The position numbers and the translations under genes were made by a program. Below are positions 50,253 to 58,982 of a stretch of DNA of 64,000 nucleotides, in pieces; positions within the stretch are counted from its first letter, which is position 1, and each line of letters begins with the position of its first letter. The notes under the pieces were generated by a model. That model worked only from the letters and a program-made list of their open reading frames with translations, ran no database searches and was not told where the DNA came from. The stretch is from Cellulomonas fengjieae (GTDB lineage Bacteria; Actinomycetota; Actinomycetes; Actinomycetales; Cellulomonadaceae). The DNA lies in contig NZ_CP074404.1 of the NCBI RefSeq assembly GCF_018388465.1, forward strand, positions 3,844,001-3,908,000, in the 5' to 3' direction.

Positions 50253-52607
50253 TCAGAGCGCATAGCAGCGCACCTCGACCAACGAGGCCGCCGGGTCGCC
50301 GTTCGTAGCCAGGACCAGCACGCGCAGCGCCCGGGCGTCCACCGGTCGGTCCAGCTCGTGGCTGCGCCGCCACGACGTGTTCCCCGTGACCCGCAGGACC
50401 TCGACGCCGTCGGCCTCGACGACGTAGTCCCGGGCGGTCTGGGGCTCGACGTAGAACGGCGGAGTGCCATGGACGTCCTTGAGCAGCGTGCCGGGGAAGG
50501 TGAGCTCGACGCGGCCGACACGCTGCTCCTGCGGCCAGGTGAGCTCGAGCCACTGCGGCAGACCGCGGCCGGGGTCGCTGCGCCACGTGCTGGGGCTCGC
50601 CTGCGGCCGGGCGGTCCCCGACAGCACCTCGGCGGGCTCGAACGCCGCCTGCTCCGGGGACAGCCGGAAGGCGAACGAGCCGTGCACGTCACGCCAGTGG
50701 GTGGCGGACAGGTGCCGGACACCGAAGTGCCCCGGCAGCACCCCGCGCGCCGCGCGCCAGGCCACCCCGGGGGCGGGCTCGACCGTCTCGATCCGCAGCC
50801 AGCCCGGCGCGATCTGCTGGTCGACGTCCCACGCCACCCACCGACTCGCACCGGGCCCCGCGGTGAGTGCGGCCTCGGCGAGCACCTCGGAGCCTCCCTT
50901 GCGGTTGTCCCAGATGCCCTCGACGCGCACGAGGCGCACGGGCACCTGCACCGGCTCGGCCAGGTCGTTGTCCAGGCACAGCTCGACGCGGTCCAGCCGT
51001 CCGCTGCACCACACGTGCTGGCCCAGCGTGACGTCCAGGTCGAAGCGGTCGCGGGGCGGCACACCGATCAAGCCCTCGAACGGCGCGTGGTCCTGCGGCG
51101 ACAGGCCGACCGACGGCTGGGTCGACGAGGCGGTGACGCTCGCCGTGCGGGCCAGGTCCCCGGGGTCGGTGTTGCGCACGTCGGGCAGGTGGACGCCGTC
51201 GCGCACCAGCCGCTGCTGCAGCTCACCGGTCGCCGGACCACCCGCGGCCGCGTCGTCGGCCAGGTCGGGCAGGGTCATGCCGCGCCGCCGGAGCATCGCG
51301 GCGGCGGTCCCCACCGCCTGACCCATGACCGCGGTGGTGCCCATGACGCGCACGGAGCCGAGCGCCGCACGGGTGGTGGAGATGCACCGGCCGGCGAGGA
51401 AGAGGTTGTCGACGTCGCGGGCCATCAGGGCGCGCAGCGGGATCCCGTACGGCTTGAGGTAGGTCTTGCCGGCGTACCTCGAGTCCTCCCGGTAGTTCTC
51501 GGCCGCCGCAGGCTCGGACGTCGCGGCGAGCAGGCCGCCGGGCGTGTGCAGGTCGACGCCCCAACCGCCGTGCGCCACGGCGTCGGGGAAGCTGCGCCGC
51601 TCCTGCAGGTCGCTCTCGACGATCCAGTGGCGGCCGCGCACCCGGCGGCTCTCGCGCTTGCCCGGCACCTGCCCGACGAAGTCGAGCGCGTACGTGCGGC
51701 AGCGCTCCATCGTCAGCGGGTCCCGGTTCTTCATCCAGTCCCAGACACCCAGCGCGTGCCGCGTGAGCTCGTGGCGGATCGTCTCGTTGTCGAAGATCGT
51801 GTGCCACGGCACGCCGATCTCGATCCACCAGTAGCCGCCGCGCGGGTCGGAGGGGACGCGGCCCTGGTCGTAGAAGTACGAGGCGTCGTCGTGGCGCACC
51901 GCCCACGGCGGCGCGGTGAAGGGCGCGTCGCGGCCGACGTCCTTGGCGCGGATGTGGATCGAGCTCCCCATGGTCGCCGTCGACGCCGTCACCGAGGCGT
52001 GCGGCTCGTCGTGCTCGTCCCGCGACTCGCTGCCCATGCGCCACTCGCACCCGGCGCGGTCGGCGACGACGGCGTCGCCCGTGCAGTCCACGAACAGGGG
52101 CGCCTCCAGGACGAGCTCGACCTCGGCCGACAGGGTGCGGGCGACCAGCGCCTCGATCCGCCGGCTGGGCGCGCAGGCCTCGCGCAGGTAGTAGCCGCGC
52201 TCGGTGTGCGGCTCCACCTCGGCCTGACCGCCGCCCTCCATCCGTACCGCCAGGACGGTCGTGTTCAGGTGCAGGGTCAGGTTGGGCTCGCGCTGGCACC
52301 AGTCGTAGAGCACCTGGTCGAAGACCGAGTTGGTCCAGCCGTTCTCGTTGATGTCCTCGTGGTTGCGGCGCCGCTCCTCGCTGAGCATCTCGGAGATGAT
52401 GCCCGTCTCGCGCGCGAAGGCGTGGTTGTGCGCCGCCCCGTGCACGGTCACGCGCATCTCGCTCGACGCGACACCTCCGAGCACCGGCCGCTCGTGCACC
52501 AGGCAGGTCTTGGCTCCACCGCGCGCGGCGGCGATGGCTGCGCACACGCCCGCGAGCCCACCACCGGCGACCACCACGTCGAACGACTGCTCGATCCGCT
52601 TGCTCAC
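50253..52607 (-). CDS. FAD-dependent oxidoreductase with C-terminal beta-sandwich
   Basis: Flavoprotein of 784 aa. N-terminal Rossmann motif DVVVAGGGLAGVCAAIAAARGG (about 10-31) and the second FAD segment LFLAGRCISTTRAALGSVRVMGT place it in the FAD_oxidored family. Residues ~480-784 add discoidin/F5-8C-like and related beta-sandwich modules (WVAWDVDQQIAPGWLRIETV; RDYVVEADGVEVLRVTG), unusual for a cytosolic flavoenzyme. There is no signal peptide. Proteins of this family turn up in polysaccharide-utilisation loci and may oxidise a sugar or its aglycone; substrate unknown. GTG start overlaps the IclR stop (GTGA), so they form an operon. Confidence 0.85.
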   Translation of the reverse strand: MSKRIEQSFDVVVAGGGLAGVCAAIAAARGGAKTCLVHERPVLGGVASSEMRVTVHGAAHNHAFARETGIISEMLSEERRRNHEDINENGWTNSVFDQVLYDWCQREPNLTLHLNTTVLAVRMEGGGQAEVEPHTERGYYLREACAPSRRIEALVARTLSAEVELVLEAPLFVDCTGDAVVADRAGCEWRMGSESRDEHDEPHASVTASTATMGSSIHIRAKDVGRDAPFTAPPWAVRHDDASYFYDQGRVPSDPRGGYWWIEIGVPWHTIFDNETIRHELTRHALGVWDWMKNRDPLTMERCRTYALDFVGQVPGKRESRRVRGRHWIVESDLQERRSFPDAVAHGGWGVDLHTPGGLLAATSEPAAAENYREDSRYAGKTYLKPYGIPLRALMARDVDNLFLAGRCISTTRAALGSVRVMGTTAVMGQAVGTAAAMLRRRGMTLPDLADDAAAGGPATGELQQRLVRDGVHLPDVRNTDPGDLARTASVTASSTQPSVGLSPQDHAPFEGLIGVPPRDRFDLDVTLGQHVWCSGRLDRVELCLDNDLAEPVQVPVRLVRVEGIWDNRKGGSEVLAEAALTAGPGASRWVAWDVDQQIAPGWLRIETVEPAPGVAWRAARGVLPGHFGVRHLSATHWRDVHGSFAFRLSPEQAAFEPAEVLSGTARPQASPSTWRSDPGRGLPQWLELTWPQEQRVGRVELTFPGTLLKDVHGTPPFYVEPQTARDYVVEADGVEVLRVTGNTSWRRSHELDRPVDARALRVLVLATNGDPAASLVEVRCYAL

Positions 52608-53347
52608 ATCTGCTCCTCAAGGGCTGTCCGAACAGCGGCGGCGCCGCGGTCGAGGTGGGTCCGGGCGAATGCGTCGGCGTCGTCCGGCATGGGCCCGACG
52701 AGCGCGACCGCCAGCGGCGCATGCCCGGCGACGTCGACGCGCACCGCGACGCCGAGGATGCCCGGCGCGTCCCAGGCGTCGATGCGCAGCATCCCGTCGC
52801 GCAGCCGCCGGCCCGCCTGCGCGAGGCACTCGGCCGGGTTCGCGGGGGTGGCCGGGGTCGGCCGCTCCCAGCCGTACCGCCGCTCGGCGCGTTCCAGCGC
52901 GGCGGTCGCCTCGGCGGCCGGGACGTCGAGCAGGAGCCGCAGGCCGACCACGGAGAGGTGCAGCGGGAACCCGCCGGCCACGCCCGTGATGGTCTCGGCG
53001 GCCTGGCTGCGGTGCAGGTAGAGGACCTCGTCGTGGTGCAGGGCCGCGAGCGTGGCCTGCATCCCGGTCTCGCGTGCGAGCGCCTCGATCGCCGGCCGCG
53101 TGCGCGCCACGGCGGGCAGCCGCGTGACGGCCTGGCCGGCCAGCGCCAGGACGCCGAGGTCGGCGGCGAACGAGTGGTAGGTCGGCTTGCGCAGGTAGCC
53201 GTGCCGGACGAGCACCGCGAGCGTGCGGGAGACGCTGGAGACGTGCAGCCCGACGCGCTGGGCGATGGCCGTCGCCGTCAGCGGCGCCTCGGCCTCGGCG
53301 ACGATGCGCAGGATGTCGAGTCCGGTCGTGAGCACACGCGGGACCAT
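52604..53347 (-). CDS. IclR family transcriptional regulator
   Basis: Regulator of 247 aa: winged helix at about 5-65 (LDILRIVAEAEAPLTATAIAQRVG; VSSVSRTLAVLVRHGYLRK) and a C-terminal GAF-like ligand-binding domain (AIEALARETGMQATLAALHHDEVLYLHRS). It is co-transcribed with the flavoprotein it probably controls. The ATG at 53347 has no ribosome site; an inverted repeat TTGC-N7-GCAA lies directly before it. It is divergent from the LacI gene, 70 nt away. Confidence 0.92.
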   Translation of the reverse strand: MVPRVLTTGLDILRIVAEAEAPLTATAIAQRVGLHVSSVSRTLAVLVRHGYLRKPTYHSFAADLGVLALAGQAVTRLPAVARTRPAIEALARETGMQATLAALHHDEVLYLHRSQAAETITGVAGGFPLHLSVVGLRLLLDVPAAEATAALERAERRYGWERPTPATPANPAECLAQAGRRLRDGMLRIDAWDAPGILGVAVRVDVAGHAPLAVALVGPMPDDADAFARTHLDRGAAAVRTALEEQM

Positions 53348-53348
53348 A

Positions 53349-53363
53349 TTGCACTGATCGCAA
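53349..53363. promoter_or_regulatory. Inverted repeat upstream of the IclR gene
   Basis: TTGC (53349-53352), 7 nt, GCAA (53360-53363), immediately before the IclR start. A candidate autoregulatory site; short arms keep confidence low. Confidence 0.3.
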
Positions 53364-53405
53364 AGTGAGCAAGGATGAGACCCGGTTTCGGCGGGTTGCG
53401 ACGGC

Positions 53406-53411
53406 TACTCT
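53406..53411 (+). promoter_or_regulatory. -10 box of leaderless-type promoter for the LacI gene
   Basis: TACTCT ends exactly 6 nt before the ATG at 53418; no ribosome site. Confidence 0.55.
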
Positions 53412-53417
53412 GACGCC

Positions 53418-54455
53418 ATGCCGCCAGCCAAGCGCCGACGCGTGACCATCTCGGACGTGGCCGCGCTGGCAGGGGTGTCGAAGGGCGCGGTGTCGCGTTC
53501 GTTCAACGGTGCCGAGCGGCTCCCCGCCAGCACGGTCAAACGCATCCACGACGCGGCCGACCAGCTCGGATGGCGTCCCAATGCGGCGGCGCGGGCGATC
53601 AAGGGCGCCCCCGCCCACACCATCGGATTCGTCCTGCAGCGCGATCCCGACCTGCTCGGCCTCGACCCCTTCTTCCCGCTCTTTCTCGCCGGGCTGGAGC
53701 GCGTCCTCTCGCAGAACGCGTACAGCATCACCATCCGGTTCGTCTCGGACGCGACCGAGGAGGCCCGGTGCTACAAGGACTGGGTCGCCGAGGGACGCGT
53801 CGACGCGTTCATCGTCTCCGACCTGCGCGACGACGACCCGCGGTTCGCCATGCTCGACGACCTCGGGAGCGCCGCGGTCGTGATCGGCGAGCCGCCCGCC
53901 GACGTCCACCGCCCGTCGGTCTTCCACACCTCCGACGAGTGCATCGAGGAGGTCCTGGAGGGGTGGATCACCCGCGGCCACACCCGCATCGCTCACGTGA
54001 TGGGTGACCCGAACCTCCAGCACGCCCGGCGGCGTCGCGACGTCTGGGCCCGCGTGCTGGAGCGCCACGGCCTGTCCACAGACGCGCTGGCCGTCGGCGG
54101 ATTCACCGAGCCGGGTTCCGCCGAGGCGACCCGCGAGCTCCTCACCGCCGCCGAGCGGCCCACGGCCATCTTCTACGCCAACGACATCATGGCCGCTGCC
54201 GGGATGCGGGTGATGTCCGAGCTGGGGCTCCAGACCGGGTCGGACGTCGCCGTCTTCGGTTTCGACGGGATCCCGCTGGGCCCGTACCTGTCGCCGCCGC
54301 TCGCCACGATCGCGTGCGACTACATCGAGCTCGGGTCGATCGCCGGCCAGGTCCTGCTCGAAGAGCTGGCGGGCCGGCCGGCGGACCCTGAACGCCGGAC
54401 CCTGCCCGCCCGCTTCGTGGAGCGCGCGTCGTACGGGGCCGACGCCGCCAGCTGA
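53418..54455 (+). CDS. LacI family transcriptional regulator
   Basis: Repressor of 345 aa. The DNA-binding domain (about 8-60) is TISDVAALAGVSKGAVSRSF with hinge WRPNAAARAIKG; a periplasmic-binding-protein-like effector domain follows (TIGFVLQRDPDLLG; AIFYANDIMAAAGMRVMSELG; DVAVFGFDGIPLGPYLSPPL). It is the only LacI protein in the window and lies 3.2 kb from the sugar-import promoter, making it the prime candidate to bind the three 18-bp operators. Leaderless-type promoter. No copy of the operator was found at its own promoter. Confidence 0.94.
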   Translation: MPPAKRRRVTISDVAALAGVSKGAVSRSFNGAERLPASTVKRIHDAADQLGWRPNAAARAIKGAPAHTIGFVLQRDPDLLGLDPFFPLFLAGLERVLSQNAYSITIRFVSDATEEARCYKDWVAEGRVDAFIVSDLRDDDPRFAMLDDLGSAAVVIGEPPADVHRPSVFHTSDECIEEVLEGWITRGHTRIAHVMGDPNLQHARRRRDVWARVLERHGLSTDALAVGGFTEPGSAEATRELLTAAERPTAIFYANDIMAAAGMRVMSELGLQTGSDVAVFGFDGIPLGPYLSPPLATIACDYIELGSIAGQVLLEELAGRPADPERRTLPARFVERASYGADAAS

Positions 54456-54521
54456 CCCTGCCCCCAGGGTGCTCGCGCGCATACCCCACCCGACCGGCCG
54501 CCGCGGGTCCTGCACTGATGA

Positions 54522-54540
54522 GCGGCTCGGCCCGAGCCGC
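54522..54540. terminator. Bidirectional terminator hairpin
   Basis: Perfect stem GCGGCTCG-GCC-CGAGCCGC between the convergent LacI and MFS genes, 4 nt before the MFS stop codon. Confidence 0.5.
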
Positions 54541-54544
54541 CGCT

Positions 54545-55873
54545 CTACCGGGACGCGCCCGTGTCCACGATGGGGGCGAGCGCGTGCGCGTCGTCCAGGC
54601 GTGCACCGCGCAGCCCCGACCCGACGGAGACGGCGGCGGAGACCACCAGTGCGGATCCCGCGACCACCAGCGCGACACCGTAGCCGGCCGCGTCCCCGAG
54701 CAGCCCGCCGAGCGGCGCCGCCACGACGATCATCGCCCGGTTGATCGAGCGCATCGTGGCGTTCATGCGCCCCTGGAGCGCATCGGGAGTGACCGTCTGG
54801 CGGTAGGTCATCTCGTTGGTGTTCTCCGCGCCCATGCACACCCCGAGCAGCAGCTGCCCGAGCGCGAAGACCGCCCACGCCCACCCGCCGCCCCAGTCTC
54901 CGAGCACGGGCGCGTCCGGCAGGGCCAGCGGTGCCGCCGCCATGAGGCACCAGGCGACGCCGGTGCCGACGCGTGCCGCGATGATCAGCCACCCCGCCCC
55001 GAGGCGTCGGCCGAGCTGTACCGCCATGGACGCACCGGCCAGGGCGCCGAGGCCCGCCGCGGCCAGGGCCAGGCCCAGCGTGAACGCGCTCAGGTGCAAG
55101 GTCACCAGAGCGAACGGCGTCATCACCGCCCCAGCGATCGCGGAGCAGACGAACCAGAAGTGGGTGGAGAGCGCCATCGGTCGCAGCGTCGGGTGGCGGT
55201 AGATCCAGCGCAGCCCCTCCCGGACCTCGGCGCCGATGCCCCGGACGCGACCCGCGGAGCGGGCTGCGGCGACGCGCTCGTCGCTGCGCACCGTGGCCAC
55301 CAGGACGGCCGAGGCCAGGTAGCTGAAGGAGTCGACGAGCACCGAGAGCGGCGCGCCGAGCACGGAGACGAGTCCACCGGCCAGCGCCGGACCGCTCGCC
55401 TGCGCGACGGCGTCCGACTGGTCCAGCCGCGCGTGGGCGGGGCCCAGCAGCCGCGCGGGAACCACCTGCGGCACGAACGACTGGTACGCCGCGTCCCCGA
55501 CGAGGGTGCACAGCCCGAACACCGCCATCAGGACCACCAGCCAGCCCACGACCAGGTGCCCCGTCGCGGCGAGCACCGGGATCGCCGCGAGCGCGAGCGC
55601 GCTGAGCAGGTCGGCGACGACGAGCAGCGGGCGGCGGCGCACCCGGTCGACGAGCACGCCCGCGAGCAGCCCGAACAGCAGGTACGGCAGCCATCGGGCG
55701 GCGTTGACGAGGCCGACGTCGACCGCGTCGCCGGCCAGCACGTCGACGATCAGCACCTGGATCGCGAGGATCGTCACGTAGCTGCCGAACGCCGAGGTCG
55801 TCGACGCGGTCCACAGCCGGGAGAACCCGCTGACCTGGCGCAGCGTCTCGGGGCCGGCGGTGGCGTTGTTCAC
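54545..55873 (-). CDS. MFS transporter, EntS/MFS_3-like
   Basis: Efflux permease of 442 aa with twelve membrane segments. The conserved loop between helices 2 and 3 reads LAGVLVDRVRRRPLLVVAD, and QSFVPQVVPARLLGPAHARLD and NTNEMTYRQTVTPDALQGRMNA are typical of the EntS/antibiotic-efflux branch. GTG start; on the reverse strand TAGACA lies 6 nt upstream. Head-to-head with a second MFS gene, 43 nt apart. Substrate unknown. Confidence 0.9.
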   Translation of the reverse strand: MNNATAGPETLRQVSGFSRLWTASTTSAFGSYVTILAIQVLIVDVLAGDAVDVGLVNAARWLPYLLFGLLAGVLVDRVRRRPLLVVADLLSALALAAIPVLAATGHLVVGWLVVLMAVFGLCTLVGDAAYQSFVPQVVPARLLGPAHARLDQSDAVAQASGPALAGGLVSVLGAPLSVLVDSFSYLASAVLVATVRSDERVAAARSAGRVRGIGAEVREGLRWIYRHPTLRPMALSTHFWFVCSAIAGAVMTPFALVTLHLSAFTLGLALAAAGLGALAGASMAVQLGRRLGAGWLIIAARVGTGVAWCLMAAAPLALPDAPVLGDWGGGWAWAVFALGQLLLGVCMGAENTNEMTYRQTVTPDALQGRMNATMRSINRAMIVVAAPLGGLLGDAAGYGVALVVAGSALVVSAAVSVGSGLRGARLDDAHALAPIVDTGASR

Positions 55874-55904
55874 CGCTGATGTCTACCGCATCGCGCCCGT
55901 GCTC

Positions 55905-55910
55905 TAGGTT
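55905..55910 (+). promoter_or_regulatory. -10 box of leaderless-type promoter for the second MFS gene
   Basis: TAGGTT ends 6 nt before the ATG at 55917, inside a 43-nt spacer between divergent MFS genes; the two promoters must overlap back to back. Confidence 0.55.
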
Positions 55911-55916
55911 CTAGCG

Positions 55917-57110
55917 ATGCGATGGCACCCGAGCCGGTCACGGAGCTCGATCCTGGCCGCCTCGCTGGTCGGCGGGTCGGGCGAGATCCTCGACTTCCTG
56001 GTGCCGCTCTGGGTGGGCGTCGAGCTCGGCGCCACGCCCGCGCAGATCGGCGCGCTCGTCGCGGTCGAGATGTTCTGCTCGTTCGTCGCCCGTCCGCTCG
56101 CCGGCTGGCTCACCGACACGCGTCAGCGCACCCAGGTCGCGGCGGTCGGCGCAGCCCTCTTCGGCCTCAGCTGCCTGGGTTATGCGCTCGCGCACAGCCT
56201 GCCGGCCGCCTTCCTGGCCGCCGTCGCCGGAGGCGTCGGCGGGGCACTCCTGTGGGTGGCCGTCCGAGCGGTGACCGCCGAGCGGCTCGCGGACGACGGC
56301 GCAGCGTTCGCGGACCTGTTCGCCTCGGTCTCCTTCGCGTCGTGGTTCTTCTGGGTCCCGTCGTTGGTCCTCCTGCCGACGCTCGGCTATCGCGGGGTGT
56401 TCGGCGCGCTGGCCGCCACGTGCCTCGTCGCTGCCGCCGGCCTGATGCTGGCGCCGCGTCTGGCGGTTCCGACCTCCGAGGCGCCGACGCCGACGTCGGA
56501 CCTGCGGCGGCTCGCCCCGCTCCTGGCCGTCGTGGCGCTGACCGCGCTGGCGGAGGCCGGTGTCGGCCTGCTCCTGCTGCTGCATCTGCAGCGCGCGTTC
56601 GACCTCGAGGTGCACCAGATCGCCCTGGTCTACCTGCCCGGCGGCATCGCGATGACCGTGCTGCCCCGGTACCTGCACGGGGTCACCGACCGCGTGGGGC
56701 GGCGGACGGTGTACGCGGTCGCGTCGCTCGCCTCCGCCGTGTTCGCCGCGGGACTCGCGCTCGCCCCGAGCCCGCCGGTGATCGCGGCGCTCTGGGTGCT
56801 CGCGGGAGCCGCCTGGGCGGCCATCACGCCGATCCACGAGGCGGCCGTCGTCCAGGCGTCTCCCACCCGGACCGGTCGCGGCATGAGCCTGCTCGGCAAC
56901 GCGGCGCTGGGCGGGGGCGCCGTGGGGTCGGCACTCGCCGGAGCACTGTACGGAACCACGTCGTGGGTGCTCGTGTGCGCCGTGTTCGCCGCACTCATCG
57001 CCGTCGGTGCCGTCGCCGGACCGCGTGCCCTTCGCGCCCTGGGCATCAGCGACCGGCCCTCCGCGCCCGTGGACGCGCCGATCGCACCCGCTGCGGGTCC
57101 GGACCTCTAG
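55917..57110 (+). CDS. MFS transporter
   Basis: Permease of 397 aa with twelve predicted membrane segments (SILAASLVGGSGEILDFLVPLW; ARPLAGWLTDTRQRTQVAAVG as the loop 2-3 motif; YLHGVTDRVGRRTVYAVAS in the second half). Substrate unknown. The stop shares CTAG with the stop of the convergent CGNR gene. Confidence 0.9.
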   Translation: MRWHPSRSRSSILAASLVGGSGEILDFLVPLWVGVELGATPAQIGALVAVEMFCSFVARPLAGWLTDTRQRTQVAAVGAALFGLSCLGYALAHSLPAAFLAAVAGGVGGALLWVAVRAVTAERLADDGAAFADLFASVSFASWFFWVPSLVLLPTLGYRGVFGALAATCLVAAAGLMLAPRLAVPTSEAPTPTSDLRRLAPLLAVVALTALAEAGVGLLLLLHLQRAFDLEVHQIALVYLPGGIAMTVLPRYLHGVTDRVGRRTVYAVASLASAVFAAGLALAPSPPVIAALWVLAGAAWAAITPIHEAAVVQASPTRTGRGMSLLGNAALGGGAVGSALAGALYGTTSWVLVCAVFAALIAVGAVAGPRALRALGISDRPSAPVDAPIAPAAGPDL

Positions 57111-57658
57111 CCGCGGTCGCCCCGCCGAGCGGCGTACGCCCGTTGCATCTTCACGTGGTTCCCGCAGCCCGCCATCGAGCACCAACGCCGCGCCTGGTTG
57201 CGTGACTCGTCGTAGAACGCCCACCGGCAGGTGTCCCGCGCGCACACCTTGAGCCGGGGCCAGCTGCCGTCTTCCCCCGCCGACCGGATCGCCTCGACCA
57301 GCCCGGCGACGGCGTCGTCGAGCGCGGCGTGCTCGACTGCCCGGAGCCGAGGCGACCCGTCGCCCAGACTCAGTCGCACCGGGACGCGCGCGAGCGCCCG
57401 GTCGAGCTCGGCGACGACCGCCGGGTCCACCTCGTGCCCCGCGTGGCCGAGCAGGACCTGACGCACGCCCTCGCGGATCGCGCGAAGGACGTCGAGGTCC
57501 GAGGCGACGAAGGCCGCATCGGTCGCGACCAGGCCGTGAGCACGGAACCAGTCGCGCAGCGCGTCGGGCGTGGTCAGCGACTCCGTGCCGGTCTGCGGCT
57601 CGCGCGTGTTCACGAAGTCCCGGAGCACCACTGCGGACCGGGAAGGTCTCGTCGGCAT
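57107..57658 (-). CDS. CGNR zinc-finger (ABATE domain) regulator
   Basis: Putative regulator of 183 aa. The N-terminal ABATE-like ligand domain (VVLRDFVNTREPQTGTESLTT) is followed by a C-terminal zinc finger with CARDTCRWAFYDESRNQARRWC and GCGNHVKMQRAYAAR, the CGNR signature. Four cysteines form the site. It is divergent from a Bcr/CflA-type exporter, which it probably controls. A -10 box TACGGT (57670-57665) lies 6 nt before the ATG. Confidence 0.9.
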   Translation of the reverse strand: MPTRPSRSAVVLRDFVNTREPQTGTESLTTPDALRDWFRAHGLVATDAAFVASDLDVLRAIREGVRQVLLGHAGHEVDPAVVAELDRALARVPVRLSLGDGSPRLRAVEHAALDDAVAGLVEAIRSAGEDGSWPRLKVCARDTCRWAFYDESRNQARRWCSMAGCGNHVKMQRAYAARRGDRG

Positions 57659-57688
57659 GACACCACCGTACCCGGTTGACCGGTGTCA
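57658..57688. promoter_or_regulatory. Nested inverted repeats over the CGNR promoter
   Basis: Outer repeat TGACACC (57658-57664) / GGTGTCA (57682-57688) encloses a -10 TACGGT for the CGNR gene, and overlaps a second repeat CCGGT-TG-ACCGG (57672-57683). Likely operator(s) for autoregulation and for the divergent exporter. Confidence 0.5.
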
Positions 57689-57749
57689 GTCACTGGTGCA
57701 AGGGTGGAGTCACACCACCAAACCGATTTCGCCGGTGTAGGAGTCGATG

Positions 57750-58958
57750 ATGAAACTCCGTACCCGACCCGGAGCGCTCGCGACGAGGCAGGTGCTCGTC
57801 CTCGGACTGCTGACCGCCCTGGGACCCGTGTCGATCGATCTGTACGTCCCCGCGCTGCCCACGCTGCAGCACGACCTCGATGCGAGTGGTGGTGCCGCGC
57901 AGCTCACGCTCGCGGGCATGACGCTCGGCCTCGCGCTGGGCGAGCTGTGCATCGGCGCGTGGAGCGACCGGGTGGGGCGACGGCGCCCGCTCCTGCTGTC
58001 GTGCACCGTGCACCTGGGGGCGACCGTGGGTTGCGCGCTCGCGCCCACGGTGACCGCCCTCGCCGGCTACCGCTTCGTGCAGGGCGTCGGCGCGGCCGGC
58101 GGCTCGGTGCTCGTGCTCGCGATCGTCCGCGACATCGCCGCGGGCGACCGGCTCGCCCGACTCGTCGCGCAGGTCACCGTGGTCACGACGACGGCGCCGC
58201 TGCTGGCTCCGGTCGTCGGCGCCGAGCTCCTGCCGCTGACGGGGTGGCGCGGCGTGTTCGGCGTCCTCGCGGTCGCGTCGGCGCTGCTGCTGCTCGTGAC
58301 CTGGCGGACCATCGGCGAGACGCACCGGCCCGACAGTGGAGCGACCGACGTCGTCCGGCGCGTGCGTGCCGTGCTGGCGGATCGGTCGTTCCGGCAGGCC
58401 GCGGTCGTCGGCAGCGCCGTGTCCGCAGGCGTCTACGCGTACGTCGCGGCCTCGCCGTTGCTCCTGCAGGACGTGCACGGGCTCAGTCCGCGCTCGTACG
58501 GCCTGGTCTTCCTGGCCAACTCGGCCGGTCTGGTTGCCGGCGTCCGGCTGAGCGGGTGGCTGACGCCGCGACGGGGCACACCCGTCGTGCTAGCCGGGTT
58601 CGCGGGCGCGACCCTGCTGACGGCGTCCGCGCTGCGCCCCCTCGAGGCGTCGTTCGGCCTCGCCGGCCTGCTGGCCGGACTGTGGTTGTTCGTCGCGTCG
58701 TGCGGTGGCTGCTTCCCCAGCGCGGCCGCGCTGGCCGTCGGGCGGCAGGCCGACCAGTCGGGCACCGCGTCGTCGCTGTACGGGTTCGCCGTGTTCACGG
58801 CGTCGGGCCTCGTCTCCCCGATCGCGGGCACGATCGGGTTCACCGACGCGACGACGGTGGCCTGCGTGCTCGTCGGGACGTCGTCGGTCGCCGTGGTCGG
58901 AGGCCTCCGCGTCCTGCGCTCGACGCGGGAACCGAGCGTGCGTCCGCCGTCCGGCTGA
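57750..58958 (+). CDS. MFS multidrug exporter, Bcr/CflA type
   Basis: Drug/H+ antiporter-like protein of 402 aa with twelve membrane segments. Hallmarks: GPVSIDLYVPALPTLQHDL in helix 1, LALGELCIGAWSDRVGRRRPLLL (loop 2-3), GYRFVQGVGAAGGSVLVLAIVRDI. The second ATG (57750) is 6 nt after TAGGAG and preferred over 57747. Divergent from the CGNR regulator, so export of the ligand sensed by that protein is likely. Confidence 0.92.
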   Translation: MKLRTRPGALATRQVLVLGLLTALGPVSIDLYVPALPTLQHDLDASGGAAQLTLAGMTLGLALGELCIGAWSDRVGRRRPLLLSCTVHLGATVGCALAPTVTALAGYRFVQGVGAAGGSVLVLAIVRDIAAGDRLARLVAQVTVVTTTAPLLAPVVGAELLPLTGWRGVFGVLAVASALLLLVTWRTIGETHRPDSGATDVVRRVRAVLADRSFRQAAVVGSAVSAGVYAYVAASPLLLQDVHGLSPRSYGLVFLANSAGLVAGVRLSGWLTPRRGTPVVLAGFAGATLLTASALRPLEASFGLAGLLAGLWLFVASCGGCFPSAAALAVGRQADQSGTASSLYGFAVFTASGLVSPIAGTIGFTDATTVACVLVGTSSVAVVGGLRVLRSTREPSVRPPSG

Positions 58959-58982
58959 GCAGCGTGTGCGTGCCCCAGCCGG

